NCBI GenBank assembly: GCA_948805675.1 | Contig: CAQIBN010000002.1 | Span: 1-64,000, forward strand | Origin: an uncultured Clostridia bacterium | Lineage (GTDB): Bacteria; Bacillota; Clostridia; TANB77; CAG-508 | Direction of reading: 5' to 3' | Length of the DNA stretch: 64,000 nt | The notes under the pieces: model-generated | The model's input: only the letters and a program-made list of their open reading frames with translations | Told to the model about the DNA's origin: nothing | The model's database searches: none | Made by a program: the position numbers and the translations under genes | In this document: piece after piece, positions 18,437-28,680 of the stretch | Layout of the letters: every line of letters begins with the position of its first letter | Numbering within the stretch: the stretch's first letter is position 1

Positions 18437-19741
18437 TTATTTTATGATTCCTAAAATACTTTTTAATTTTTTTGTTTTTTCTTTTGTTATATTATAACAT
18501 TCCTTTATTTGCTCTACTGCTTTATTTCCTAACTTTAAGTTATTTGCATAAACATAAGCAAAGTCTTCATTTAAATTTATTTTATCTCCAACCTTCTTTT
18601 TTACAATAATTCCAACTTCATTATCAATTTCATCCTCTTTTTTTAATCTCCCTGCACCTAAATAACAAGATATTTTTCCTAACTTCTCTACATTTATACT
18701 ATTTACATATCCTTCCTTTTCAGAACATACAGGTATTTTGTATTTTGCAAGTTTTAATTTTTCAGTATTTTGTATAAATTGTATATCCCCTCCTTGGTTA
18801 CTTACAAGTTCAATAAATTTATTATAAGCTCTGCCATTATTTATATTTTGTAATATTTTGTTTTTATTAACTTCTATATCTTCTCCATTACCAGATAATT
18901 TTATCATTTGACTTCCAAGTTCTAATACAATATCTCTAACATCATGTTCCATATATCCTCTCAAAGCCTCGACCACTTCAATAACCTCTAATGTGTTTCC
19001 AATAGAATACCCTATTGGTTCATTCATATTTGTTAATACACATATAGTTTCTTTTCCTACCAAATTACCAATTCTTATCATTAAATTAGCTAGTTCTTCA
19101 GCTTTTTCTATAGTTTTCATAAAAGCACCGCTTCCTACAGTTACTTCTAATACAATTTTATTTGCACCTGATGCAATTTTCTTACTCATTATACTAGATG
19201 CAATTAAAGGTATATTATCTACACATGATATTGTATCTCGTAATGCATATATCTTTTTATCTGCTGGGGCTAAATTTAAATTTGCACAACTTAAACTAAT
19301 CCCTATATTCTCTACATTTTTTATAAATTTCTCAATAGACTGATTTGTTTCATATCCTGGTATTGATTCTAATTTATCTATTGTACCACCTGTAAACCCA
19401 AGTCCTCTCCCAGACATTTTAGCTACTGGAATTCCTAGTGATGCAATAATTGGCATTAATATTAATGTAATTTTATCACCAACACCTCCTGTGCTATGTT
19501 TATCTACTACATTTTCTCCAAACATTGATAAGTCTAATACCTCACCAGAATAGGCCATAGCTAAAGTAAAATCTTTTATTTCTTCATCTGTCATTCCATT
19601 TATATATATTGCCATAATTAATGCTGATGCTTGATAATCTGTAATCTCTTCTTTTACATATGAATCTATAAAATATTGAATTTCTTGTCTAGTTAAAATT
19701 TTCTTATCTCTCTTTTTAGCAATTATATCTAATATATTCAA
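18437..19741 (-). CDS. pdp: Pyrimidine-nucleoside phosphorylase
   Basis: 434 aa. It cleaves uridine, deoxyuridine and thymidine with phosphate to base plus (deoxy)ribose-1-phosphate. KHSTGGVGDK (phosphate site, about residue 81) and SGRGLGFTGGTIDKLESIPG (the family signature) are present; N-terminal helical and C-terminal alpha/beta domains complete. Start is TTG 11 bp after AAAGGAGG; the ATG between them is out of frame. Transcribed alone. Confidence 0.93.
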   Translation of the reverse strand: MNILDIIAKKRDKKILTRQEIQYFIDSYVKEEITDYQASALIMAIYINGMTDEEIKDFTLAMAYSGEVLDLSMFGENVVDKHSTGGVGDKITLILMPIIASLGIPVAKMSGRGLGFTGGTIDKLESIPGYETNQSIEKFIKNVENIGISLSCANLNLAPADKKIYALRDTISCVDNIPLIASSIMSKKIASGANKIVLEVTVGSGAFMKTIEKAEELANLMIRIGNLVGKETICVLTNMNEPIGYSIGNTLEVIEVVEALRGYMEHDVRDIVLELGSQMIKLSGNGEDIEVNKNKILQNINNGRAYNKFIELVSNQGGDIQFIQNTEKLKLAKYKIPVCSEKEGYVNSINVEKLGKISCYLGAGRLKKEDEIDNEVGIIVKKKVGDKINLNEDFAYVYANNLKLGNKAVEQIKECYNITKEKTKKLKSILGIIK

Positions 19742-19850
19742 AACACATAATCCTCCTTTTTCTTTAACTTAGAAATATTCCTTTTGTACTCTAATTTTCT
19801 AATTTTTATTAACTATACTTTTTATTTATAACTTCTTACTTACTATTTTT

Positions 19851-20477
19851 CTAAATAAACTTTTTTACAAAACTTAATCTATGTAGTGGACATATTCCAT
19901 TTTCTTTAATAGCTGTTATATGTGCAGAAGTCCCATATCCTTTATGTTTAGCAAACCCATATTGAGGATATACCTCATCCCATTGTTTCATTATTCTATC
20001 TCTTGTTACTTTTGCTATTATAGATGCTGCAGCAATAGAGTAACTTTTTGCATCACCTTTTATTATGGATTGATATGGTATACCATATGTATCTATATTA
20101 GTTAATGCATCCACCAATATTAAACTAGGCTTAATATTTAGATTTTTTATGCAATTTGTTAATCCAAGTTTAGTAGCATTTAATATATTAATTCTATCTA
20201 TCTCCTTTTGCTCTATTATAGAAACACTATAGCTAATTGCTGTTTTAGTTATCTCTTCATATAATTTTTCTCTTTTCTTTTCTGATACTTTTTTTGAATC
20301 ATTTACCCCTTCTATCATTGAATCTTTTGGCATTATGACACCTGCTACAACTACAGGACCAGCAAGTGGCCCCCTCCCTGCTTCATCTATTCCACAAATA
20401 TAACTTTCTCCCTTTTTATACCACTCTTCTTCTATTTTTTTTATTTCTTGCAATCTTAATAGCTCTTTTTCTTTCAT
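19851..20477 (-). CDS. rnhB: Ribonuclease HII
   Basis: 208 aa after AGAGGGG. It cuts RNA in RNA-DNA hybrids, including single ribonucleotides in DNA. Signature GIDEAGRGPLAGPVVVAGV (residues about 28-46) with the catalytic Asp-Glu, ILVDALTN with the third Asp, and the KVTRDRIM segment. Follows the membrane protein gene 20493-20957 by 15 bp and probably shares its transcript. Confidence 0.95.
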   Translation of the reverse strand: MKEKELLRLQEIKKIEEEWYKKGESYICGIDEAGRGPLAGPVVVAGVIMPKDSMIEGVNDSKKVSEKKREKLYEEITKTAISYSVSIIEQKEIDRINILNATKLGLTNCIKNLNIKPSLILVDALTNIDTYGIPYQSIIKGDAKSYSIAAASIIAKVTRDRIMKQWDEVYPQYGFAKHKGYGTSAHITAIKENGICPLHRLSFVKKFI

Positions 20478-20492
20478 AAATATTCTTCCCCT

Positions 20493-20957
20493 CTATCTTT
20501 CTATTTGTTTTATTTCTGATAATTTATAATATTCGCTTTTCTTGTATATAAATGGCTTAGATAAAAGTATTTCACCAGTTTCATAATTAACTAATATATA
20601 TTCATTATTTTCTAAAATAGCATCTTGTAGTTCATTTTCATATAAAATATTTTTATCAAAAACATAGTATTTATAGCATTCGTCTTGTGAGATTATATGT
20701 TTATCTATTAATTCTTTAATAAAATTACTATTTTCACATTCTGAGACCTTCTTTCCAACAAAAGGTTCATTATTATTAACCTGACTATTTACTTTTATAT
20801 TATTTATTTTAGCTTGAACTAACAATAAATTTGTTTCAATAGTATTTAGTTTTTCAATCTCCAAATTTTCTCTAATATAATATACTAAAATCAATAATAT
20901 AATAACTAAAATACAAAAATACACAATTAGTTTAAAATGTTTATTTTGAAAGTTCAT
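20493..20957 (-). CDS. Single-span membrane protein, unknown
   Basis: 154 aa after TGGAGG. Residues about 10-28 form one transmembrane helix; the rest is an extracytoplasmic domain (after LEIEKLNTIETNLLLVQAKIN) with a Cys pair (SECENSN, DECYK). The arrangement resembles prepilin-like or type II secretion minor proteins, but no prepilin cleavage site is visible. Upstream partner of rnhB. Confidence 0.55.
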   Translation of the reverse strand: MNFQNKHFKLIVYFCILVIILLILVYYIRENLEIEKLNTIETNLLLVQAKINNIKVNSQVNNNEPFVGKKVSECENSNFIKELIDKHIISQDECYKYYVFDKNILYENELQDAILENNEYILVNYETGEILLSKPFIYKKSEYYKLSEIKQIER

Positions 20958-21234
20958 CTTTTTCCTCCATTTTTGTTATTATATATATATTAATTTTATT
21001 TTTCAAGTACAATATTAGACATTTAATTAACTTATTCTACTTAATATTTTCACTCTATTTATAAAGTACAAAATAATAAATATATACTTTTTTATTAACA
21101 TTAATCATTACATACTAGATTATAAGTGCAAAACCATTAACTATTAACATTTTTTTCACTAAATTTTCACAAATATCTTGTATTATATTAACAATTTGGG
21201 ATATATTATAAATAATAATTTATGGAGGTATATT

Positions 21235-22512
21235 ATGGAAAATAATCAATATAATAACAACAATACAAATAATGAACAAAAAATAAGTAATGAGCCAGCA
21301 AGTACATACACAGCTATTGATTCTCATAAAGAAAAAATAAAATTAGGATTCGGAAAAAGTGTTATAATGCCATTTTTGTGTGGAGCATTAGGTACTGTTA
21401 TTGTGATAGGTACATGTTTTGGTGTTCCCACTATAAGAGAAAAACTCTTTTTAAATAATTCTAACAATAACCAATCTATAATTACAAATACTTCTCAACA
21501 AGCAATTACTAAAGAAACAAATGATAACCTAATCTCTCTTTCAAATTACTCTGAAACTGGTATTAATGTTGCAAACAAAGTACGACCATCCATTGTTGGA
21601 ATTACAGTTGAATATTCTGTAAATTCTATTTTCTACAGAAACTATACTACAAATAACACAGCAAAAGCTGAAGGCTCTGGTATTATAATTAGTGAAGATG
21701 GATATATATTAACAAATAATCATATTGTTAATTCTTCTTCAAATTCTTCTTATTATGAAGTAGGAAAAGCAAATAAAGTTACAGTTTATCTATATAATGA
21801 TGAAACAGCATATGAAGCTAAAATTATTGGTACAGATGAACAAACAGATTTAGCAGTTATAAAAATTGAAAAAACAGGTTTGCAATCAGCTGAACTTGGA
21901 GATTCCGATTCTGTTCAAGTAGGTGAATTTTCTATGGCAATTGGTAATCCACTTGGTATGCAAAGTAGTGTAACTGCTGGTATGATTAGTGCTGTTAATA
22001 GAGAAGTTACAGATTCAGATGGTAAAAACTATAAACTAATCCAAACAGATGCTGCTATAAACTCTGGTAATAGTGGTGGAGCTTTAGTTAATAGTAAAGG
22101 TCAAGTTATAGGTGTAAATACATTAAAACTTTCTGGAACAGGTATAGAGGGAATGGGATTTGCAATCCCAATTAATTCTACAAAAGAGATATACGAACAG
22201 TTAATACAATATAATAAAGTAAAAAGACCATATATTGGAATAACTGGTAGAGACCTTGATGAAGCTTTAGCAAAAGCAAATAATTTAGTAACAGGTATAT
22301 ATGTTCAATCTGTAGAAGACTTTACAGGAGCTCAAAAGGCAGATATTAGAAATGGTGATGTAATAATTGAAGCAGATGGACAAAAAATAACAAAAATGGA
22401 TGAATTAAATGAAATTAAAAATAAGCATAATATTGGAGATGAGATGAAATTAAAAGTATATAGAAATGGTTCTGAAAAAGAATTAACTATTATACTTGGA
22501 GAACAACCTTAA
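21235..22512 (+). CDS. HtrA/DegP-like membrane serine protease with PDZ domain
   Basis: 425 aa from the ATG after TGGAGG. Surface protein quality control. An Asn-rich cytosolic tail is followed by one transmembrane segment (about residues 40-65), then the trypsin-like domain with catalytic His in TNNHIVN, Asp in TDLAVIKI and Ser in NSGNSGGAL, and one PDZ domain near the C-terminus (RPYIGITGRDLDEA, VQSVEDFTGAQKADIRNGD). Length fits Bacillus HtrA proteins. Transcribed alone with a strong terminator. Confidence 0.92.
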   Translation: MENNQYNNNNTNNEQKISNEPASTYTAIDSHKEKIKLGFGKSVIMPFLCGALGTVIVIGTCFGVPTIREKLFLNNSNNNQSIITNTSQQAITKETNDNLISLSNYSETGINVANKVRPSIVGITVEYSVNSIFYRNYTTNNTAKAEGSGIIISEDGYILTNNHIVNSSSNSSYYEVGKANKVTVYLYNDETAYEAKIIGTDEQTDLAVIKIEKTGLQSAELGDSDSVQVGEFSMAIGNPLGMQSSVTAGMISAVNREVTDSDGKNYKLIQTDAAINSGNSGGALVNSKGQVIGVNTLKLSGTGIEGMGFAIPINSTKEIYEQLIQYNKVKRPYIGITGRDLDEALAKANNLVTGIYVQSVEDFTGAQKADIRNGDVIIEADGQKITKMDELNEIKNKHNIGDEMKLKVYRNGSEKELTIILGEQP

Positions 22513-22646
22513 TGATTCTAAAATTGTCATATAAAATTTAGAGCTTACACAATCTTTACAATACTATCTATACAAATTATTTGATATGCTTATTGCATAT
22601 ACACTTACAATACTCTCTTAATAAATTACACTATATTTAAGTAACA

Positions 22647-22688
22647 AAAAAGGTATGATATAAAAAACTTTATATATCATACCTTTTT
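22647..22688 (+). terminator. Terminator of the htrA-like gene
   Basis: AAAAAGGTATGATATA (22647 on) pairs exactly with TATATCATACCTTTTT (to 22688). Confidence 0.8.
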
Positions 22689-22967
22689 AAATATACTATA
22701 TATGGGATTATTTTCTTATTTATCACATTTAATTCACAAAATGAACAAAAATAAATAGTATATTATTACTATAGTTAGTAATTAATTACTCTTAGTTACT
22801 AACAAATAAAAGAAAAACATCCCCTTTTATTTTTAACGACTACTTAAAAAAAGTAGTCGTTTTTATTTATTATAGGATAGTTAATAACAAAATTCTTAAA
22901 TTAACTAATACACTATATATTTTATTTATCTTCTTAAAAAACCATCCATATTTTTCACTTCTATTTT
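22689..22967. other. Intergenic stretch with two hairpins
   Basis: GTTAGTAA/TTACTAAC (about 22774-22803) and AACGACTACTT/AAGTAGTCGTT followed by TTTATTT (22834-22866). The second is terminator-like on the plus strand although no plus-strand gene is left to end; a short plus-strand RNA is possible. Confidence 0.4.
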
Positions 22968-23975
22968 CTAATTATAAACATATCTTTGTGGATTTATTTG
23001 GCTTCCATTTTGCCTAATTTCAAAATGTAAATGGTTACCTGTCGAACGTCCTGTTGAACCAACAGCTGCGATATTATCACCAGCATTTACTTTTTGACCC
23101 TTTTTTACATATAATTTACTACAATGTGCATAATATGTTTCAATACCATTTCCATGAGAAATTATTACTAAATTTCCATATCCACCAGAATTATAACCAG
23201 AATATGTTACTGTTCCATCTGCTGCAGCATATATTGGTGTACCATTTGGAGAACCTATATCTATCCCTTTATGTGCACTTTTTCTTATACTTTCTTTACT
23301 TCCAAATCTGGATGTAATTGTTCCTGTTACAGGCTTTACACTAAAATATACACCATTAAAAGTTTTAGCACTTTTTACTTGTTCTTGCTTTTTTGCTTCA
23401 TTTACAGTATTACTAATATTACTTTCTGCATCTGCAACTTTTACTGTATTTAATTCTTCTAAATTAGTGGTATATATTTCTGTTATTCCTAGTTTTAAAT
23501 CACTTTTTGAGTTATCATTTTTTATTTTTGCAACAACTTCTTCTGCTTCTTCCATTGTATTTACATATGATTGATTATTGCCATCTAAAGTTATAGCATA
23601 CATTTTATAAGTTGTTTCAGAACTTTTGGCTATTTTATCTAATATTTCTTGTTCATTTGTATTACATGTTTTATCAATCAATTTAAATTCATAACTAGGT
23701 ATACTATCTAATGTAATATATGCTACATTAACTTCTTTTGAAGTTAATATATCTTCTTCAATAATTTTTTCAAAACTATTTTTATTAGTTATATACCCTA
23801 CTTCTTCTCCAAAAAAAGTAACTTTATATACTGGCTTGTATTTAATAAATACTATACCAATCACTATAGCTGTTGCAATTATTAGTAAAGTTATTAATTT
23901 AAAAGATTTTTTAAAATAATATAATATTCTACTTTTTAAAATAAAATTCACTCTCCTTTTAATATAAGCAAGCAT
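22968..23975 (-). CDS. M23-family (LytM-like) peptidase, membrane anchored
   Basis: About 335 aa. One transmembrane helix near residues 25-45 (LITLLIIATAIVIGIVFIK), a linker/G5-like region, and a C-terminal M23 domain with zinc ligands in SAHKGIDIG (His about 236), AHCSKL and GNHLHFEIR. It hydrolyses peptidoglycan cross-bridges, or acts with SpoIIQ-like partners if the active site is used otherwise. The start is uncertain: the first ATG has no ribosome binding site and an AAAAGGAGAG lies seven codons inside. Confidence 0.85.
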   Translation of the reverse strand: MLAYIKRRVNFILKSRILYYFKKSFKLITLLIIATAIVIGIVFIKYKPVYKVTFFGEEVGYITNKNSFEKIIEEDILTSKEVNVAYITLDSIPSYEFKLIDKTCNTNEQEILDKIAKSSETTYKMYAITLDGNNQSYVNTMEEAEEVVAKIKNDNSKSDLKLGITEIYTTNLEELNTVKVADAESNISNTVNEAKKQEQVKSAKTFNGVYFSVKPVTGTITSRFGSKESIRKSAHKGIDIGSPNGTPIYAAADGTVTYSGYNSGGYGNLVIISHGNGIETYYAHCSKLYVKKGQKVNAGDNIAAVGSTGRSTGNHLHFEIRQNGSQINPQRYVYN

Positions 23976-24133
23976 TTATTATTATACTACATATCTTTAG
24001 CATTTTCAAATTTAATATACCAAAGTTTATTCAAATATTATAAATTTTTGCATTTAAAATTACATTTTTTCTCTGTTTTTCAAATATTTTACTTTAATTT
24101 ACTCTTGTTTTCTCTCATTATCTTAAAAAACTG

Positions 24134-24841
24134 TTATTTATTTTCTTTAATTATATCTTTTATCCATACTTCTTCATTTTGTTCATTAATAAATCTTATA
24201 TTTGGAAAAGTTTCTAACATCTTTTCATTTGAAAATAATGTATATTCTATTTTATTTATAATTGTATATTTGTTTTGTAAATCTTTATTATAATAAACAT
24301 CTATTACTCTTTTTTTATAAGAACTAACTGCCCATATAGTACAGATAATATCTAAAATTAAAAATATAGTAATTAATATTTCTATAATATTAATATATTT
24401 AAAATTTAATTTTATAATACATTTGTCTATTATAGGCTTTACAAATAATATTAATAATACTGATAATATTGCCCAAAACATAGTATATGTAAAGCAGATT
24501 CTTCCATTTAAATGAAAATTTGTATATGAATAATCCCAAAATCTTGTGCCATATATAGCTTCTAAACCATAACTTATTAAATATTCTATTATATCTCCTA
24601 TTATCCCACCATATATAAATAACTTAATTTTACTATATTTGAACCTATTTAATAATAAAATTAAAAGTGTTGCTCCTACTCCATATACAGGACATAAAGG
24701 CCCCCATATTAAACCTTTTCTACTTTCTAATACCCCTGTTGTTATATAACAATAAATTGTTTCTATAAATATTCCTATTACACTAAATATAATAAAATAC
24801 CACAACACTTGATGAAGACTTATTTTCTCTTTTTCTTGCAT
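24134..24841 (-). CDS. CmpB-type putative ABC-transporter membrane protein (PF06541-like)
   Basis: 235 aa after TAGGAG. Four or five transmembrane helices: FIIFSVIGIFIETIYCYI, the loop RKGLIWGPLCPVYGVGA characteristic of this family, IYGGIIGDIIEYL, and two more helices near 115-175. The conserved GPLCPVYG box supports the call. Transport function of the family is not established. Stands alone. Confidence 0.75.
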   Translation of the reverse strand: MQEKEKISLHQVLWYFIIFSVIGIFIETIYCYITTGVLESRKGLIWGPLCPVYGVGATLLILLLNRFKYSKIKLFIYGGIIGDIIEYLISYGLEAIYGTRFWDYSYTNFHLNGRICFTYTMFWAILSVLLILFVKPIIDKCIIKLNFKYINIIEILITIFLILDIICTIWAVSSYKKRVIDVYYNKDLQNKYTIINKIEYTLFSNEKMLETFPNIRFINEQNEEVWIKDIIKENK

Positions 24842-25103
24842 TTTAATTCTCCTAATTTTACTACAATTGTTTTACAAACCTATTATATATAAACACTATG
24901 AGAAAGTCCATAATAATTTATTATTTAATAAATAAAAACTCTTCATCCTAGTTGAAATTATATTTTTAATAATACATAAATAATTTTATTTGTCATTTGT
25001 AGTTAAAATTTAACTAATACATAACAGATATTTATACTTTATTTAAAAGTAGTTTTATTATAATTATTATAATTAAATAAGTCTTTTTTCCTTTTTATCC
25101 ATA

Positions 25104-25424
25104 TTAATAATTATTATATTTATTAATTAATCCATTAATCTTATTACTTAATTCTAAAGTTTTACTATCTTGAATACCATAAACTTCTATATAAATATTT
25201 AAAGCATTTTTTAGAGAATTCAGTTCGTCATCAACGAAATAAATGTCGTCTAGTTTTTCGTTTAGTGCAGTAGCTATTTTTACAACTGTTAGTAAGCTAG
25301 GACTACCAGCCTTGTTATTTTCTATCTCAGATAGATATGAAATAGACAAACCAGTTATATCACTTAATTCTTTTAATTTTATTCCTTTAATCATCCTTAT
25401 TTCTCTAATTAAATAAATAATCAT
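25104..25424 (-). CDS. XRE-family HTH regulator
   Basis: 106 aa after TGGAGG. HTH domain in residues 5-65 (KLKELSDITGLSISYLSEIEN, then SLLTVVKIATALNEKLDDIY), with a helical C-terminal tail likely for dimerisation. Single gene between unrelated neighbours; target unknown. Confidence 0.8.
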   Translation of the reverse strand: MIIYLIREIRMIKGIKLKELSDITGLSISYLSEIENNKAGSPSLLTVVKIATALNEKLDDIYFVDDELNSLKNALNIYIEVYGIQDSKTLELSNKINGLINKYNNY

Positions 25425-25692
25425 ATATTACCTCCATTTTCCTTTTTTTGTCATTATCTATCTTTTTTTGACATTTTTTATGATACAATATTAAAATATT
25501 ATCCTCTAGTGCGGATATAGTAATTTTTTTATTTTTTTGAATTTGTAAAATAGAATATATATTTTTTGTTATTTTCATACTATATTTATTTTATTTAGGC
25601 TTAACTTAGCTTTTACTGTATTACAATAGAAAATATATTGTAATTGCAATAATAAATATTATAAAAAGATTTATATAAGCTATTAACAAAAA
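25425..25692. other. Intergenic stretch, AT-rich
   Basis: No open frame or clear structured element seen apart from the terminator that follows. Confidence 0.4.
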
Positions 25693-25722
25693 AAAAGAAA
25701 AGATTACATAATCTTTTCTTTT
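25693..25722 (-). terminator. Terminator of the ferredoxin gene
   Basis: AAAAGAAAAGATT pairs exactly with AATCTTTTCTTTT around a 4-nt loop; a T-run follows on the minus strand. Confidence 0.8.
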
Positions 25723-25751
25723 CTGCTAATATTACAAACTAATTTTATATT

Positions 25752-25928
25752 CTACTCATTGTCCTCAACTGGGGCCTCTACTGGGCACACACCTGCACAT
25801 GTTCCACATCCTATACATGCATCTTTATCTATTATGTATCTTTCTTCTCCTTGTGATATACAGCCAACTGGACATTCTCCTGCACATGCTCCACAAGAAA
25901 TACACTTATCTGTAATTTTATATGCCAT
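25752..25928 (-). CDS. 2[4Fe-4S] ferredoxin
   Basis: 58 aa from the ATG after GAAGGTGG. Two perfect cluster motifs, CISCGACAGECPVGC (residues 9-23) and CIGCGTCAGVCPVEA. Small clostridial-type electron carrier in the cytoplasm. 32 bp below ricT, so possibly in the same transcript. Confidence 0.95.
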   Translation of the reverse strand: MAYKITDKCISCGACAGECPVGCISQGEERYIIDKDACIGCGTCAGVCPVEAPVEDNE

Positions 25929-25960
25929 TATTTTCACCACCTTCCACTATCTAATTAATA

Positions 25961-26872
25961 TTATATATCATCATCTACTTTTTCATTCTTATCTAATTTT
26001 TCTAATTCTTCTAATTCTTTAAGATGTTGTCTTTCTTCAGGGTTTATTCTCTGTTTTTCTATATTTTTAATTATTTTTACTTGTGAAGAATCATATCTTT
26101 TATAAAAATAATCTTCTCCATCTCTAATTTTTACTTTAACTTTTTCTTTTAAGGTTTCTACCTCTTCTACAGTCCCCTGTCCATCTTCTGTTTTTACAAT
26201 TGCTCCAATTTTAGGTAATCTCTTTATTTTTTCCTCATAAACCTCTTGCTCATATTTTAAACAACACATTAGTCTACCACAATTACCTGATATCTTTGCT
26301 GGATTTAAAGATATATTCTGTTCTTTCGCCATTTTTATAGATACTGTATCAAAATTTCCTAGAAATGAACAGCAACATAATTCTCTACCGCAAATTCCAT
26401 TTCCGCCTATTCTACGAACTTCATCTCTTACACCTATTTGTCTTAATTCTATTCTTGTTTTAAATATACTCGCTAAATCTTTAACTAAATCTCTAAAATC
26501 GATTCTTCCTTCAGCTGTAAAATAAAATAAAATTTTACTGTTATCAAATTTATATTCTACATCAATTAGCCTCATATTCAGTTTGTGTTTTTTTATTTTT
26601 TGTTCACATATCTTTAAAGCTTCTGGCTCTTTTTTCTTGTTTTCTTCATATTGTTTTAAATCTTTTTGACTTGCTATTCTAACAACACTTTTTAACGGAT
26701 TTGCTAATTTTGCTTCATTTAGCTTTTTATTATCTATTACAACTTTTCCTATCTCTTCTCCCATCGAGGTTTCTACTATTACATAATCATCTCTTTTTAT
26801 TGTTAGTTTTTTTGGATCAAAGAAATATATTTTACCTGGTTTTCTAAACTTGACTCCTATTACTGTCTTCAT
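25961..26872 (-). CDS. ricT: PSP1-domain protein RicT (YaaT)
   Basis: 303 aa. In Bacillus RicT works with RicA and RicF in the Y-complex that guides RNase Y. Core PSP1 domain near residues 60-145 (RIDFRDLVKDLASIFKTRIE), then the cysteine cluster GICGRELCCCSFL and CGRLMCCLKYE that holds iron-sulfur clusters in the Bacillus complex. Overlaps the end of holB by 29 bp, the classical holB-ricT order of Firmicutes. Confidence 0.93.
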   Translation of the reverse strand: MKTVIGVKFRKPGKIYFFDPKKLTIKRDDYVIVETSMGEEIGKVVIDNKKLNEAKLANPLKSVVRIASQKDLKQYEENKKKEPEALKICEQKIKKHKLNMRLIDVEYKFDNSKILFYFTAEGRIDFRDLVKDLASIFKTRIELRQIGVRDEVRRIGGNGICGRELCCCSFLGNFDTVSIKMAKEQNISLNPAKISGNCGRLMCCLKYEQEVYEEKIKRLPKIGAIVKTEDGQGTVEEVETLKEKVKVKIRDGEDYFYKRYDSSQVKIIKNIEKQRINPEERQHLKELEELEKLDKNEKVDDDI

Positions 26873-27789
26873 TTATTTCCTCCCATATTCTGAAAATTAA
26901 ATGGTCTATACTCATATCAAAATTACTATTTGCCTTTAGCCTTTGTTTAGCTTCTTCAATTATTTTTATTATATTAATATAACTATTGTTTCTCATATCT
27001 TTAATAAAGAGGTTATAGAAAATTGTTGTCATATAATCTAATATATCATCAATTGTATCTTTATTTTTATATAAAACATCTGCATTATTAATAATATCTA
27101 ATATATTATCTTTTTGAAGCCTAATTGTAAGTTCCTCTAATTTTTGGTATTCCTCATAATTATCTTTAATTTTTATAAGTTTATTTATACTTCCGAATAG
27201 CATTTTCTATCATGCTTTCTTTAATTTGGTCTTTATTAAAATTCTCTAATGCATATCTTTTTAATTCTTCCTTTTTTAATTTTTCGAAAATTATTTTCAT
27301 ACATCGAGATTTAATTGTATTTAAAATTTTGCTTTCATTAGATAACACTAAAATTATTATTGCATATTTTGGTGGCTCTTCTAAAGTTTTTAATAAACAG
27401 TTTTGTGCCTCCTTTGTCATAAAATCTGCATCATCTATAATGTATACTTTTTTATTTGACACAATTGGTTTTTCTAATATTTTTTCTTGCATATGTCTAA
27501 TTTGTTCTATTTTAATTACTTTTCCTTCTGGTTTTATTTGAATGCAATCTGGATTATTATTATTATCAAATTCTAAACAAGACTTACATGTTTTACAATC
27601 TGTTTTATTTTCTCCTGTACAAAGTAACATTTTTGCAAAATCTCTTGCAAAAATAGATTTTCCTATTCCTTCTATTCCTTCAAACATATAACTATGAACT
27701 GTATTATTAGAACTTATTATTTTATTTAAAAAAACTTTATTTTTATCATTTCCAATTATATTATCAAAACTCAAAAGACTTTCCTCCAA
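26844..27789 (-). CDS. holB: DNA polymerase III delta-prime subunit, read through a CGG recoding site
   Basis: 314 aa if joined. Clamp-loader subunit. The first frame (from 27789) carries FEGIEGIGKS (Walker A), zinc cysteines DCKTCKSC, and DADFMTKEAQNCLLKTLEEPP, and reaches MIENAI, then codon CGG at 27195-27193; the old frame stops three codons later. Skipping the C gives GGA and continues SINKLIKIKDNYEEYQ through the helical collar domain to EEINEDSNRSQV. The Gly lies where homologs have an N/D-G-S-(I/L)-G-K turn. The gene is essential elsewhere. 12 bp below lepB. Confidence 0.88.
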
Positions 27790-27801
27790 AAGTTTTAGAC
27801 A

Positions 27802-28488
27802 TTATTTTACTTTTCCAAATAAATCTAATGGCCAAAATCTAAATAATACTTTACTTTCTATCTTATTTATAGGAACACAACCAAATCTCCTACAGTCTAT
27901 AGACTCAGAACGGTTATCTCCCATAGCAAAAATAGTATTTTCTGGAACAATTAAATCTGTAAATACACCTCCTAGAGAATCTGTATACACATTTTGATTT
28001 AAGTATGGTTCTTCTAGTTCTACATCATTAATATATACCTTTCCATCTTTAATTTGTACATGCTCTCCTGGTAAACCTATTACTCTTTTAATAAAACTTA
28101 CTTTTTGTGTTGGCTTAACTGTTTCATAATTCTTAGTTTCTAATACATAATAAGTAAATTTACTAAAAAGTCCATTTGGTTCATTTTCATATTTTGCAAC
28201 AGGATTACTTAAGTCTGCCTCTTCTACAGGAATATATGATGTACTAGGTGCTTCAAATGTTACAATTTCTCCTCTTTTTGGTGTTTCTTTTAATGTTCTT
28301 GGTAATCTATTAAGCCATAACCTTTGGTCTTGTTTTAGTGTTGGATACATAGATGTTTGTTTTACTACTGTAGGTGTTCCAATAAAATATCTAATTACAA
28401 TAGCTATGATTATAGCTATAATTATACATATTATCCATTCTACAATTTCTTTTATTATTTTCCTTTGTTTATCTGTTAATAATATCAT
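27802..28488 (-). CDS. lepB: Signal peptidase I
   Basis: 228 aa, ATG after AAGGAAG. One N-terminal transmembrane helix (about 15-35), catalytic Ser in VKQTSMYPTL (residue 46), Lys in FIKRVIGLPG, and box E reading MGDNRSESIDCRRFG. Cleaves signal peptides of exported proteins such as those at 43.7-47.2 kb. Upstream of holB-ricT. Confidence 0.93.
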   Translation of the reverse strand: MILLTDKQRKIIKEIVEWIICIIIAIIIAIVIRYFIGTPTVVKQTSMYPTLKQDQRLWLNRLPRTLKETPKRGEIVTFEAPSTSYIPVEEADLSNPVAKYENEPNGLFSKFTYYVLETKNYETVKPTQKVSFIKRVIGLPGEHVQIKDGKVYINDVELEEPYLNQNVYTDSLGGVFTDLIVPENTIFAMGDNRSESIDCRRFGCVPINKIESKVLFRFWPLDLFGKVK

Positions 28489-28680
28489 TTTATTACATTC
28501 TTCCTTCCTTAACTAACATAATAGCTAAATTATACCTTAGTTTATTTCTTTTTTCAAGACAATTTCATTACTATTTATTTTTTAAGTTATAATTTTAATT
28601 ATACATTAAAAGTGGTTAATAAATAAAGTAATATAAATTTCAACTAAATTTATATTTAATATTATAATAAACTCATAAAC

